A stretch of DNA of 43,865 nt from DATEZO01 sp035255485. GTDB taxonomy: Bacteria > Pseudomonadota > Gammaproteobacteria > Burkholderiales > Burkholderiaceae_D. Position numbers and translations under genes: made by a program. This document shows, piece by piece, positions 1-7,650 of the stretch. The notes below the pieces were generated by a model, which saw nothing but the letters and a program-made list of their open reading frames with translations, ran no database searches and was not told the origin of the DNA. Position 1 is the stretch's first letter. Each line of letters begins with the position of its first letter. Location of the stretch: positions 1 to 43,865 of the forward strand of contig DATEZO010000317.1 in assembly GCA_035255485.1 (NCBI GenBank), read 5' to 3'.

Positions 1-126
1 CGCGACATCGAGAAGCCGGCGTATCACGAGTTGGCGCTGCAGCAGGCGCAAGAGGCCCGTGCGGCGCGGGGGGCGGGGGAGCTGGCCCGGCTGCTGCACA
101 GTGGCGACACCTGGACCATCGACTAG
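1..126 (+). CDS. C-terminal end of a gene entering from the left, possibly a 2-oxoacid:ferredoxin oxidoreductase beta subunit
   Basis: Frame 1 is open from the first base to a TAG at 124-126 and encodes 41 residues ending in LARLLHSGDTWTID. The tail SGDTWT resembles what I remember of the C-termini of KorB-type 2-oxoacid:ferredoxin oxidoreductase beta subunits, and a ferredoxin remnant follows at 224-412, which would fit a korAB-fdx neighbourhood. This is recall, not an alignment. Local GC is far higher than in the rest of the window. That the frame is coding is fairly likely; the family is a guess. Confidence 0.4.
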   Translation, partial: RDIEKPAYHELALQQAQEARAARGAGELARLLHSGDTWTID

Positions 127-223
127 CGGCGCGGGCCGGGCGCCGCCTCCGGGAAAGGGGGGCGGCAAGGGCGCACCGGGCACGCCGGAAAGCCCCCGTA
201 CCGCCGGCAGCGCAGACAATGGA

Positions 224-412
224 ACATACTTGATCAATACGGGCAAATGCATCGAATGCGCTGGGCATGATGAAGAGTCGCAGTACATTGATGTATGCTT
301 GGCGGACTGCATTCTTCCCGATCCGGGCCGTGTTGGATCGCGTGAGCAACTGGAGCAGGAATATCTGCTTCTGACAAGGGCACATGTCTTCATGACAAGG
401 GCGCATGTTTGA
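224..412 (+). pseudogene. Degraded remnant of a YfhL/benzoyl-CoA-reductase-type 2[4Fe-4S] ferredoxin
   Basis: The frame ending with TGA at 410-412 contains KCIECAGHDEESQYIDVC followed by LADCILPDP and SREQLEQEYLLLT. This matches the second half of a YfhL-like ferredoxin, whose typical pattern is CxEC-GH-DEPQC-xxVCPxDCI. One cluster cysteine position reads Tyr (ESQY), the Pro after VC is Leu, and the N-terminal cluster half and start codon are missing: upstream residues in this frame are low-complexity Gly/Pro/Ala. The end carries a 16-base direct repeat (372-387 and 393-408, 15 of 16 identical). I read it as a decayed gene, not a working ferredoxin. Confidence 0.6.
372..408 (+). repeat. 16-base direct repeat at the end of the ferredoxin remnant
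   Basis: TGACAAGGGCACATGT at 372-387 recurs at 393-408 with one change, separated by five bases. It looks like a local slippage duplication in decaying sequence. Confidence 0.75.
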
Positions 413-522
413 TAGAACCAACGCGGCATGCACCGCGTTGACGGTACTTCGCAGTTGATTTTCCGTCGCGATTCGAATACAGAGATTTCCATCCCTCATG
501 AATTTTTGGAAGTGAACCTCCG

Positions 523-546
523 ATTGAGGTAAAACCAATCAATTGG
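523..546. promoter_or_regulatory. Palindromic operator candidate upstream of the pad-like operon
   Basis: CCAAT-CA-ATTGG at 535-546 has perfect 5-base arms. It sits next to ATTGAGGT at 523-530, which also pairs loosely with the right side. The site ends just before the -35 at 550, a usual place for an activator or repressor. The spacing does not fit an FNR box. Otherwise 413-638 shows no gene. Confidence 0.35.
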
Positions 547-549
547 GCG

Positions 550-578
550 TTGACATCGTATTTTTACCGACCTAAAAT
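550..578 (+). promoter_or_regulatory. Sigma-70-type promoter for the thioesterase/pad-like operon
   Basis: TTGACA at 550-555 is followed by a 17-base spacer and TAAAAT at 573-578, one mismatch from the consensus. The predicted start near 585 leaves a leader of about 54 bases before the ATG at 639. It is the best sigma-70 match I saw in the window. Confidence 0.7.
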
Positions 579-638
579 GATACGGAAATTTAAAGATACT
601 GCAAAAAACTGAATCAAATAATCTAATGGGATATTGAG

Positions 639-1040
639 ATGAAAGACACATTGAAGGCAGGATTGACTGCAACGCGACAAATCACTATCGACAAGCCGCG
701 CACTGTTGATTTCCTTGGCGAGGAATTGCGCGTCTACGCGACCCCGGAACTGGTGCGGGATTTCGAAATTGCATGCCGCGAATTCCTGCTTGACTATTGC
801 GATGCGGGCGAGGATTCTGTCGGCACCGGCATCAATATTTCCCATGGTGGCGCAACCCTGCTCGGCATGCCGGTTGACATTGCTATTACGGTAACGTCCG
901 TAGAAGGACGCAAAGTGAATTTTTCCCTGGTCGCACGTGACGGCTCGGAAGAAATCAGCCGTGGCGAACATAGCCGCTTTGTCATACAGGTTGAAAAGCT
1001 GCGCGCCAAGGTTGCATCCAAGGCAGCGCAACAGGTATAA
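639..1040 (+). CDS. FlK-like hot-dog acyl-CoA thioesterase
   Basis: 133 residues, single hot-dog domain. The sequence resembles fluoroacetyl-CoA thioesterase FlK: YAT at Thr35, FEIA at Glu43 and NISHGGAT at His69. The spacing Thr-8-Glu-26-His equals that of the FlK catalytic triad (Thr42, Glu50, His76), and the C-terminal stretch SVEGRK...VARDGSEEIS...H also matches. Known relatives hydrolyse small acyl-CoA esters in the cytoplasm. As the first gene of an operon for phenylacetyl-CoA-type oxidation, it may release CoA from dead-end or blocked arylacyl-CoA esters, which is inference. The Shine-Dalgarno sequence is weak (TTGAG just before the ATG), but the promoter at 550-578 supports this start. 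48 bases separate it from the iron-sulfur gene. Confidence 0.75.
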   Translation: MKDTLKAGLTATRQITIDKPRTVDFLGEELRVYATPELVRDFEIACREFLLDYCDAGEDSVGTGINISHGGATLLGMPVDIAITVTSVEGRKVNFSLVARDGSEEISRGEHSRFVIQVEKLRAKVASKAAQQV

Positions 1041-1088
1041 ACCCTGCGAAGCGCCACGCTCCGCAAAATACAGTGACAAGGTGATGGC

Positions 1089-1736
1089 ATGACACGTTAC
1101 ATAATGGTTGTGGATCTGCGCCGCTGCGTCGGTTGTCAGACTTGCACCGCGGCATGTCGCCATGCCAACGCTACGCCGCCCGGGGTCCAGTGGCGCAAGG
1201 TGCTGGATATTGAAACAGGCGAATTCCCGGATGTGCAGCGCAGTTTTATGCCGGTCGGCTGCAATCATTGCGGTGATCCGCCATGCGTGGAAGTATGTCC
1301 GTCACAGGCTACGAAGAAGCGGGCGGATGGTCTGGTCACCATTGATTATGATGTTTGCATCGGCTGCGGGTACTGTGCTGTCGCATGTCCGTATCAGGCT
1401 CGACAGCTCGTGCATCGTAACGAGTTTGCCTACAACGGCGAGGCGAGCGCCTCGGAAGCAGCGCGTGCCGATTCCAAACGTATCAATGTTGCTACCAAAT
1501 GCACCTTCTGCGTCGATCGCATTGACGCGGCAGCTGAAAAAGGCCTGACACCGGGTGTGCATCCTGAGGTGACGCCTGCTTGTGCCAATTCATGTATCGC
1601 AGGCGCAATCAGCTTTGGCGATCGCGATGATCCAAACAGCAATGTATCAAAACTGTTGCGGGAAAATCAGCATTTTCGCATGCATGAAGAACTCGGGACC
1701 GACCCCGGGATGTATTACATCTGGGACAAAGCATGA
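1089..1736 (+). CDS. PadC/DmsB-like four-cluster ferredoxin subunit
   Basis: 215 residues with four cysteine groups of the DMSO-reductase iron-sulfur subunit family: CVGCQTCTAAC (about 15-25), CNHCGDPPCVEVCP (about 58-71), CIGCGYCAVACP (about 91-102) and CTFC with a later ACANSC (about 139-168). Such proteins pass electrons between a molybdopterin subunit and a membrane quinone-reactive anchor. The closest context is PadC of phenylacetyl-CoA:acceptor oxidoreductase (PadBCD). No molybdopterin subunit (PadB) lies in the window, so it may act with another catalytic subunit or carry electrons from PadEFGHI to quinone (inference). AAGGTGA precedes the ATG, and its stop overlaps the next start (ATGA). 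Confidence 0.8.
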   Translation: MTRYIMVVDLRRCVGCQTCTAACRHANATPPGVQWRKVLDIETGEFPDVQRSFMPVGCNHCGDPPCVEVCPSQATKKRADGLVTIDYDVCIGCGYCAVACPYQARQLVHRNEFAYNGEASASEAARADSKRINVATKCTFCVDRIDAAAEKGLTPGVHPEVTPACANSCIAGAISFGDRDDPNSNVSKLLRENQHFRMHEELGTDPGMYYIWDKA

Positions 1737-2602
1737 ATAACGTCACTCGGACCAAATCACGGCATCAGGTCAACTGGGACTGGCGCGCCGCAGGTAATTT
1801 TATCGGTGGCGGTGCAGGCAGCGGTTTGCTGTTTTTTGCTGCCATTAGCTCGGGTTCGTCGTATGTTTACCGGCCATTCGCTTGTGCAGCGCTCGCGCTG
1901 ATCGCGCTGGGTCTGTTCTGCGTGTGGCTGGAAATCGGACGTCCATGGCGCGCCATGAATGTTTTTCTGCATGCAAAAACATCATGGATGACGCGCGAAG
2001 CATTGGTTGCCCCACCATTGTTCTTGTGCGGATTGCTGGCGGCATGGACGACTACGCCGCCGTGGACCTGGCTCGCCGCGCTGTTGGGATTGCTGTTCCT
2101 GTATTGTCAGGCACGCATCATTCATGGCGGCAAAGGGATTCCGGCATGGCGTGAGGCGCGCATCGTGCCGCTCATGATAGTAACCGGCGTGACCGAAGGT
2201 GCCGGTTTGCTGGCATTGGTTGCTGCATTATCGGGTGCGGCATTGAAGCCAGGCTGGGTGCCGGCCATACTGGTTCCCTTGCTTATTTTGCGCGCGCTGT
2301 TGTGGCGCGCCTATCGCAAGGATTTGGCCAGTCATTTCGCGCCGCAGCAGACGGTAGCTGCATTCGATGCAATCGAACCATGGTTCGGCAAGGCAAGCCA
2401 TTGGGGTGCAGGATTATTGCTGGTGCTGGCGCTGGTCGTTCCGACACTTGACAGTACGTTATGGTTAAGCGCGATCGCCGGCGTCATTGCCGTAGCAGGC
2501 GGTTGGCTATTCAAATTTACATTGGTGGCGCGCGCAGCTTACAACCAGGGTTATGCGTTGCCGCGCGTGCCAGTACGTGGCGGCGTTTCGAAACCGGGCT
2601 AG
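1733..2602 (+). CDS. PadD/DmsC-like membrane anchor subunit
   Basis: 289 residues, almost entirely hydrophobic, with about eight to nine predicted membrane spans, for example near residues 22-44, 48-66, 92-110, 145-185 and 220-262. Family: DmsC/NrfD-type anchors, which bind quinone in the cytoplasmic membrane and pair with a four-cluster ferredoxin. It overlaps the preceding ferredoxin gene by four bases (ATGA), so the two are translationally coupled. In known clusters PadD anchors the molybdenum enzyme PadB, which is absent here. It is followed after 47 bases by the padE-like gene, suggesting one transcript. Confidence 0.75.
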   Translation: MNNVTRTKSRHQVNWDWRAAGNFIGGGAGSGLLFFAAISSGSSYVYRPFACAALALIALGLFCVWLEIGRPWRAMNVFLHAKTSWMTREALVAPPLFLCGLLAAWTTTPPWTWLAALLGLLFLYCQARIIHGGKGIPAWREARIVPLMIVTGVTEGAGLLALVAALSGAALKPGWVPAILVPLLILRALLWRAYRKDLASHFAPQQTVAAFDAIEPWFGKASHWGAGLLLVLALVVPTLDSTLWLSAIAGVIAVAGGWLFKFTLVARAAYNQGYALPRVPVRGGVSKPG

Positions 2603-2649
2603 AGTAAATTGTGATGCAATTATTGCAGCAGCAATCAGGGAGAAAATAG

Positions 2650-3222
2650 ATGGTCGAGATTCGCATTCATGGCCGAGGCGGACAGGGCGCTGTACTGGCG
2701 GGAGGCATTCTCGCCGATGCGCTGGCGCAGGATGGCAAGCATGTCATTGCCATTCCGTCATTCGGATTCGAGCGGCGCGGTGCACCAGTGGCAAGTTATC
2801 TGCGTTTCGACGATCGTCCGATACGGCAGATGACCAATATTTACAATCCGGACTGCGTATTGTGCATCGATCCCACAGTTGGACGCTCTGCCAATATTTT
2901 TGACGGCATCAAGGCCAATGCCGCATGGGTGCAAACAACTGCCAAGCCGTTGGCGGAACTGGAAGTTCCGCCCCAGGTCGGCATAGTCGGCCTGTGCGAT
3001 GCAGTATCGATTGCAATTGATATCTTCCGGCGCTCGATCACCAACACCATCATGCTTGGCGCGCTTGCCAGGACGACGGGATTCGTGTCGCTTGATGCCT
3101 TGCGTGCAGCGATCGAGGAGTCTGATTTTCGCGATGCCGGCTTGCGTCAGAATATGGAAGCGCTGGAGCGCGGGTACAACGAAACCACGGTGTACACGAT
3201 GGAGCAAAAGGTTGCAGCATGA
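2650..3222 (+). CDS. padE: Phenylglyoxylate:acceptor oxidoreductase gamma subunit (PadE-like)
   Basis: 190 residues of the pyruvate/ketoisovalerate oxidoreductase gamma-domain family. The N-terminus HGRGGQGAVLAGGILADAL and the later PSFGFERRGAPVASYLR are the classical gamma-domain motifs; this domain helps bind CoA and closes the active site. As the first gene of a five-gene block gamma, delta, alpha, FAD subunit, beta in the same order as padEFGHI, it most likely belongs to the enzyme that oxidises phenylglyoxylate plus CoA to benzoyl-CoA and CO2 in the cytoplasm. Other 2-oxoacids remain possible. GGGAGA precedes the ATG. The stop overlaps the next gene by four bases. Confidence 0.75.
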   Translation: MVEIRIHGRGGQGAVLAGGILADALAQDGKHVIAIPSFGFERRGAPVASYLRFDDRPIRQMTNIYNPDCVLCIDPTVGRSANIFDGIKANAAWVQTTAKPLAELEVPPQVGIVGLCDAVSIAIDIFRRSITNTIMLGALARTTGFVSLDALRAAIEESDFRDAGLRQNMEALERGYNETTVYTMEQKVAA

Positions 3223-3509
3223 TAAAACAATCCAAACCGCTGTTTGATGTATCGACGATTCCGAACAATTTATGTCCGATCGCCGCCAAGGCAAATCCGA
3301 TGCTGCCCGGCGACTGGCGCAGCGTACGGCCGGTCGTCGATCGCGACAAGTGCGTCAAGTGCGCAGTGTGCTGGCTCTACTGTCCGGTGCAATGCGTGGT
3401 GGAGAAAGCGGCATGGTTTGATTTCGATCTTGATACGTGCAAGGGCTGCGGCATTTGCATGCGCGAATGCCCCCACGGTGCGATCACCATGGTAGGGGAG
3501 ATGTCATGA
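3219..3509 (+). CDS. padF: Phenylglyoxylate oxidoreductase delta subunit, 2[4Fe-4S] ferredoxin (PadF-like)
   Basis: 96 residues. Two complete [4Fe-4S] motifs: CVKCAVCWLYCPVQC (about 46-60) and CKGCGICMRECP (about 74-85). The upstream part (LCPIAAKANPMLPGDWRSVRPVVD) is the usual delta-subunit leader of pyruvate:ferredoxin-type enzymes. It carries electrons from the thiamine-diphosphate subunit to the FAD subunit. ATGA overlaps on both sides tie it to its gamma and alpha neighbours. Confidence 0.8.
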   Translation: MIKQSKPLFDVSTIPNNLCPIAAKANPMLPGDWRSVRPVVDRDKCVKCAVCWLYCPVQCVVEKAAWFDFDLDTCKGCGICMRECPHGAITMVGEMS

Positions 3510-4729
3510 GCGCAGTTCTCAAGCCAAAACAGAAATTCGTTGTCTGCGACGGCAACGAGGCGGCTGCACGGGCCATAGCGCTGGCGCAGGTGGATATGGT
3601 GGCGATATATCCGATTACGCCGCAATCATCGCTGGTTGAATATATTGCAAAATTTGCCGCCGATGGCAAGCTCAACGCCGATATCGTCGATGTCGAAGGC
3701 GAACATTCGGTACTGTCGGTACTGCATGGCGCAGCGCTCGCCGGAGCGCGCACCTATACCGCGACCTGCGGCCCGGGGCTGGCATTCATGTTCGAGCCCT
3801 ACATGCGCACGCCCGGCCTGCGCATGCCGCTGGTGATGACAATCGTCACGCGCGATACGTTAACTCCGCAAAGTGTATGGGGCGGGCATCAGGACGCGAT
3901 GTCCGTGCGCGAAGTGGGATGGGTTCAGATGTATTGCGAGACCGTGCAGGAGGTGCTCGATACTACTGTCATGGCGTACAAGATTGCCGAACACCACGAT
4001 GTGATGCTGCCCGTGAATGTATGCCACGATGGCAACTATCTGTCCTATGGCGCAACCAGCATCGAGTTGCCCGATCAGGGCGAGGTCGCCGCTTTTCTCG
4101 GCGTGCGTGATGTCAACTGGCATGCTGCACTCGACCCCGACCGGCCAATGGCGATCGATCCGCTTACCGGCGGCGCGGGCGGTCCCGGCCCATCGATGTT
4201 TGTGCGGTATCGCAAAGGACAATGCGCGGGCATGCAGAATTCACTGCGCGTGATCGAGGAAGTGCATGCAGAGTGGGGGCGCGTTTTTGGTCGTTACCAT
4301 GCACCATTGGTTGAGTCATATCGGATGGATGATGCTGATTACGCGATTGCGACCATCGGTTCGATGAGCGGGGCCGCCAAGGATGCGGTTGACGAGGCGC
4401 GCGACCGCGGCGAGCGAGTGGGCCTGGTCAAGATCAAGACTTTCCGTCCGTTCCCGATACAGGCCATGATGCAGGCACTAAAGAATGTGAAGGCCGTTGG
4501 TGTCGTGGACCGTTCCGTTAGCTTCGGCTGGAACTGCGGCCCGCTATTTCAGGAGACGCTGGGCGCGCTGTACCATGCGCCGAAACATATTCCCGCCATG
4601 AGTTTCATCGGTGGGCTGGCTGGCGCGGACATGACGACCCAGCACTTCGGACAGGTGATCGAGCGCACTGCGGCAATGGCCAACGGCGGCGCGCCGGGCG
4701 AAACCGTGTGGCTGAACGAAAAAGACTAG
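3506..4729 (+). CDS. padG: Phenylglyoxylate oxidoreductase alpha subunit (PadG-like)
   Basis: 407 residues from the ATG at 3506, which overlaps the padF-like stop in an ATGA. An upstream in-frame ATG at 3437 lies inside padF and is unlikely. The N-terminal pyrimidine-binding fold has VAIYPITPQSSLVEYI near residue 34 and the acidic stretch VDVEGEHSVLSVLHGAALAG near 60; the C-terminal part carries the transketolase-C-like domain (GSMSGAAKDAVDEAR, KIKTFRPFP). This subunit, with beta, forms the thiamine-diphosphate active site. Length agrees with what I recall for PadG. The residues alone do not separate phenylglyoxylate from other 2-oxoacids; gene order makes that call. Confidence 0.75.
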   Translation: MSAVLKPKQKFVVCDGNEAAARAIALAQVDMVAIYPITPQSSLVEYIAKFAADGKLNADIVDVEGEHSVLSVLHGAALAGARTYTATCGPGLAFMFEPYMRTPGLRMPLVMTIVTRDTLTPQSVWGGHQDAMSVREVGWVQMYCETVQEVLDTTVMAYKIAEHHDVMLPVNVCHDGNYLSYGATSIELPDQGEVAAFLGVRDVNWHAALDPDRPMAIDPLTGGAGGPGPSMFVRYRKGQCAGMQNSLRVIEEVHAEWGRVFGRYHAPLVESYRMDDADYAIATIGSMSGAAKDAVDEARDRGERVGLVKIKTFRPFPIQAMMQALKNVKAVGVVDRSVSFGWNCGPLFQETLGALYHAPKHIPAMSFIGGLAGADMTTQHFGQVIERTAAMANGGAPGETVWLNEKD

Positions 4730-4739
4730 GAGCCGGACC

Positions 4740-5993
4740 ATGCAGCAAACGCAATATCTGATCGTCGGCGCCAGCCATGCAGCACTGGCTGCAGTGCAGG
4801 CGATCCGGATGCACGATGAAACAGGCAGCGTCACGGTGATATCGAAGGACGATGCGTTGCCTTATTCTCCTACGGTATTGCCGTATGTCGTATCCGGCCG
4901 TTCCGATCCGCAGAAAGTGTTTCTGCGCAACGAAGACTATTTTTTGCAGCACAAGGTGGATTATCTGAAGGGGGTGTCGGTAACCGGCGTTGCTGCTTCG
5001 GATAATCGCGTCAGCCTGTCAAACGGCGCAGGGATCAGTTACGAAAAACTGCTGCTTGCCACTGGCGCAGCGCCGCAGTTGCCGCCGATTCCCGGCTTGG
5101 ATACGGTGGAATTCCATGTCTTGCGCAGCCTTGACGATGCATTGCGTCTACGCCAGGCGCTTGGCACAACGCGCCAGGCAATCGTGCTTGGTGCTGGCCT
5201 GGTCGGCATGCACGCGGCAGAGAATCTGGCCAAGGGCGGTGCACAAGTGACTGTGGTCGAAATGCAGCCGACGGTGCTGGCCGGCTATTTTGATCATGAC
5301 GCGGCTTCCATTATCGAAAGCGCATTTACCGCCAAGGGCGTACGCCTGCTGATGGGTAACAAGGTGGTCAAGCTGGCGCCCGGCGAACAGGGCAAGGGTG
5401 CCTGCGTGACATTGGCCGATGGTACCGAACTGCAAGCCGATCTGCTGCTGGTATCCACCGGAGTTACGCCGGTAATGGATTATCTGCAGGGCTCCGGCGC
5501 GCAAACCGATCGCGGCATTGTGGTGGATGACACCATGCGTACCAGCATTGGCAACATTTGGGCTGCCGGCGATGTTGCGCAGGCACGTGGCTTTTACGAT
5601 GGTGCAAAAATCATCAACGGTATTTTGCCGGATGCGGTCGAACAGGGAAAAATTGCCGGCATGGCAATGGCCGGTGATCCTGCCATCCGGAATTACCCGG
5701 GCGGCGTCCCTCTCAACACCTATACTTTCTTCGGCCAGCAGGCGGTTTCCGTCGGCAGCCAGAACGAAGGCGAAGCAGTGGCGCTTGAAATCGATGCACC
5801 AAACAAGCGATACCTCAAAATTGTCATGAAAGACGACCGACTTACCGGCATTTTCGGCATCAATGCGGCGTTTGATCCGGGCGTGATGTGGCAGTTGATT
5901 TTACGCCGCACCGATCTTGCCCCGTTGCGGGATCAATTCCTGGCCGACCCGCAGCGCACGGCGCGGGTGCTGATGTCGAAAACCTGGAGATAA
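4740..5993 (+). CDS. padH: FAD/NAD-dependent electron-transfer subunit (PadH-like)
   Basis: 417 residues, pyridine-nucleotide-disulfide oxidoreductase fold. An FAD-binding N-terminus (YLIVGASHAALAAVQAIR), a middle NAD(P)-binding Rossmann motif (AIVLGAGLVGMHAAENLAKGG near 145-165) and an FAD-closing motif (NIWAAGDVAQA near 275). It resembles NADH:rubredoxin-type reductases. In the phenylglyoxylate enzyme of Azoarcus-type denitrifiers an analogous subunit transfers electrons from the ferredoxin centres to NAD. The AGGAG motif eight bases before the ATG supports the start; the gap to the alpha gene is 10 bases and to the beta gene three. Confidence 0.75.
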   Translation: MQQTQYLIVGASHAALAAVQAIRMHDETGSVTVISKDDALPYSPTVLPYVVSGRSDPQKVFLRNEDYFLQHKVDYLKGVSVTGVAASDNRVSLSNGAGISYEKLLLATGAAPQLPPIPGLDTVEFHVLRSLDDALRLRQALGTTRQAIVLGAGLVGMHAAENLAKGGAQVTVVEMQPTVLAGYFDHDAASIIESAFTAKGVRLLMGNKVVKLAPGEQGKGACVTLADGTELQADLLLVSTGVTPVMDYLQGSGAQTDRGIVVDDTMRTSIGNIWAAGDVAQARGFYDGAKIINGILPDAVEQGKIAGMAMAGDPAIRNYPGGVPLNTYTFFGQQAVSVGSQNEGEAVALEIDAPNKRYLKIVMKDDRLTGIFGINAAFDPGVMWQLILRRTDLAPLRDQFLADPQRTARVLMSKTWR

Positions 5994-5996
5994 TAG

Positions 5997-7334
5997 ATGG
6001 GCGCAGCCTACAATACCATTGCTTTCAAGCCGGAATCCTGCGATGGATGCAATGCCTGCATGATCGCATGCGCCGAAGTAAAGAGCGGCGGCAGCGAATT
6101 GATCAATTCGCGGATTCAGATTGTTCCCGATTTCGACGGTGGTTTCGACCTGGCCATGTGTCGCCAGTGCGCTGATCCGAAATGCGTTGCAGATTGTCCG
6201 GCTGGTGCATTGACCAAGAATATGGAGACCGGCATTATCGAATGGGATAATTCGAAATGCGTGAATTGCCTGTTGTGCACCGTCGGCTGTTCCTACGGCG
6301 GCATCGTGCACAACAAGTCGGCCGGCCACGTCGTGAAGTGCGATGGTTGCGGCGGCGATCCGGCCTGTGTCAAGGCCTGCGAGCGTGGTGCACTGAAATT
6401 CATTACCACCTCGAACATCTATAACGAAGTCGGCGGCCTGGAAGACCTGTTTGTACCGGGACTTGCCGGCTGCCAGGGCTGCAACACCGAACTGATCATG
6501 CGCCATACGCTGCGACGCGTCGGCCCGGAAACAGTACTGGCCACGCCGCCCGGCTGCATTCCCGGCATGGGCTCGGTCGGCTACAACGGCCTGACCGGCA
6601 CCAAGGTACCGGTATTTCACCCGCTGCTGACCAATACCGCTTCGATGCTGACCGGCATCAAGCGTCACTACAAGCGCCAGGGGCGCGAAGTGCATGCAAT
6701 GGCGCTGGCCGGCGATGGCGGCGCATCCGATGTCGGCTTCCAGTCGCTGTCGGGTGCGGCCGAGCGCGGCGAGCAGATCTTGTTTGTCTGCGTTGACAAT
6801 GAAGGTTACATGAACACCGGCATGCAGCGTTCCTCGTGCACGCCGTTCGGGGCATGGACCACCACCACGCCGGTCGGCGAGCATGGCAAGGGCAAGACGC
6901 AGGATGCCAAGAACATGCCGGTGCTGATGATGATGCATAACTGTGCTTATGTCGCGACGGCGTCGACCGCCTTTATGGAAGACCTGTACGACAAGCTCGA
7001 CAAGGCGATTGCTGCCTCCAAGGTCGGCTTTGCGTACCTGCATATCTATTCGCCCTGCACTACCGGCTGGCGTTTTCCCTCGCAGGAAAATATCGAGGTG
7101 GCACGCAAGGCGGTTGAAACCAATTTCGTGATGCTATGGGAATTCAACCCCCGCGACGGCCTGCAACTGAGCCGTCCACTCAAGGACGCATTGCCGATTG
7201 AAGATTATCTCAAGGCGCTGGGCAAATATCGCCATCTGTCAACCGAACAGGTAGATCACATCAAGGCGTCGCTCCAACGCAATGTCACCTTCATCGAGGG
7301 ATTGGCAAAGGACAAGCATCCTTCGCTGGCATAA
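5997..7334 (+). CDS. padI: Phenylglyoxylate oxidoreductase beta subunit with N-terminal ferredoxin domain (PadI-like)
   Basis: 445 residues. The first about 140 residues hold four cysteine groups (CDGCNACMIAC, CRQCADPKCVADCP, CVNCLLCTVGC, CDGCGGDPACVKAC), fused to a thiamine-diphosphate-binding beta domain with AGDGGASDVGFQSL near 240 and VDNEGYMNTGMQRS near 265. In ordinary pyruvate:ferredoxin beta subunits the ferredoxin part is absent; its presence is typical of the Pad enzyme as I know it. The protein binds thiamine diphosphate and Mg and delivers electrons internally. GGAG lies seven bases before the ATG. It is the last gene of the block. Confidence 0.78.
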   Translation: MGAAYNTIAFKPESCDGCNACMIACAEVKSGGSELINSRIQIVPDFDGGFDLAMCRQCADPKCVADCPAGALTKNMETGIIEWDNSKCVNCLLCTVGCSYGGIVHNKSAGHVVKCDGCGGDPACVKACERGALKFITTSNIYNEVGGLEDLFVPGLAGCQGCNTELIMRHTLRRVGPETVLATPPGCIPGMGSVGYNGLTGTKVPVFHPLLTNTASMLTGIKRHYKRQGREVHAMALAGDGGASDVGFQSLSGAAERGEQILFVCVDNEGYMNTGMQRSSCTPFGAWTTTTPVGEHGKGKTQDAKNMPVLMMMHNCAYVATASTAFMEDLYDKLDKAIAASKVGFAYLHIYSPCTTGWRFPSQENIEVARKAVETNFVMLWEFNPRDGLQLSRPLKDALPIEDYLKALGKYRHLSTEQVDHIKASLQRNVTFIEGLAKDKHPSLA

Positions 7335-7442
7335 CCTTGCAAAAAAGGTAGCACAGGGCTAAACCTGTTCCGCATCTGCTCAACGATGCAACGGGTTTTC
7401 CATGTGCTGCCGGCATGTCTTCCGGTTTCCCCTGTCATCTCA

Positions 7443-7514
7443 TTGCATATCTTCATGAAAAATCTGCACAGCGAAAAATCAGCACAGTGCAGATTTTTAC
7501 GTGAAGATATGCAA
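7443..7514. repeat. Long inverted repeat (27/28-base arms) between padI and iorA
   Basis: Left arm 7443-7469 and right arm 7487-7514 are reverse complements over 25 positions (13 outer and 12 inner base pairs), with two versus three unpaired bases between the two paired blocks. The 17-base spacer holds GAAAAATCAGCACAG, a near copy of the inner left arm plus following bases (GAAAAATCTGCACAG). It could form a long RNA hairpin ending the pad-like transcript, or be a DNA operator or a small repeat element. There is no clean T run right after the stem. The rest of 7335-7650 holds the iorA promoter. Confidence 0.8.
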
Positions 7515-7521
7515 CAATGTA

Positions 7522-7535
7522 TGCATTATATTGCA
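7522..7535. promoter_or_regulatory. TGCA-N6-TGCA box in the iorA promoter
   Basis: TGCATTATATTGCA lies 26 bases before the -10 at 7562, overlapping the -35 zone; a further TGCA occurs at 7546. TGCA repeats of this kind are what I recall for the operators of the benzoyl-CoA-responsive repressors BzdR and BoxR. Two more boxes with the same spacing occur at 34894 and 34956. No BzdR/BoxR-type gene is in the window. Confidence 0.5.
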
Positions 7536-7559
7536 GTATTTTGTATGCAATATATATCA

Positions 7560-7567
7560 TGTATAAT
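7560..7567 (+). promoter_or_regulatory. Extended -10 promoter of iorAB
   Basis: TGTATAAT at 7560-7567 is an extended -10 (TG-T-ATAAT type), with only a weak -35 (TTGTAT at 7541-7546). The start would fall near 7574, giving a leader of about 77 bases before the ATG at 7651. Confidence 0.5.
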
Positions 7568-7650
7568 TCGTGCAACGTGCACTGCTCTGTATTGCGGAAT
7601 ACGTTAATTTCCTCCCTCCGGATCGCGCGCAACAGTTTAAGGGTGCTGCA

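Noticed and set aside
523..542. TTGA...ATCAA arrangement as an FNR box before the thioesterase gene
   Set aside because: The spacer is much too long for FNR; kept only as a general palindrome.
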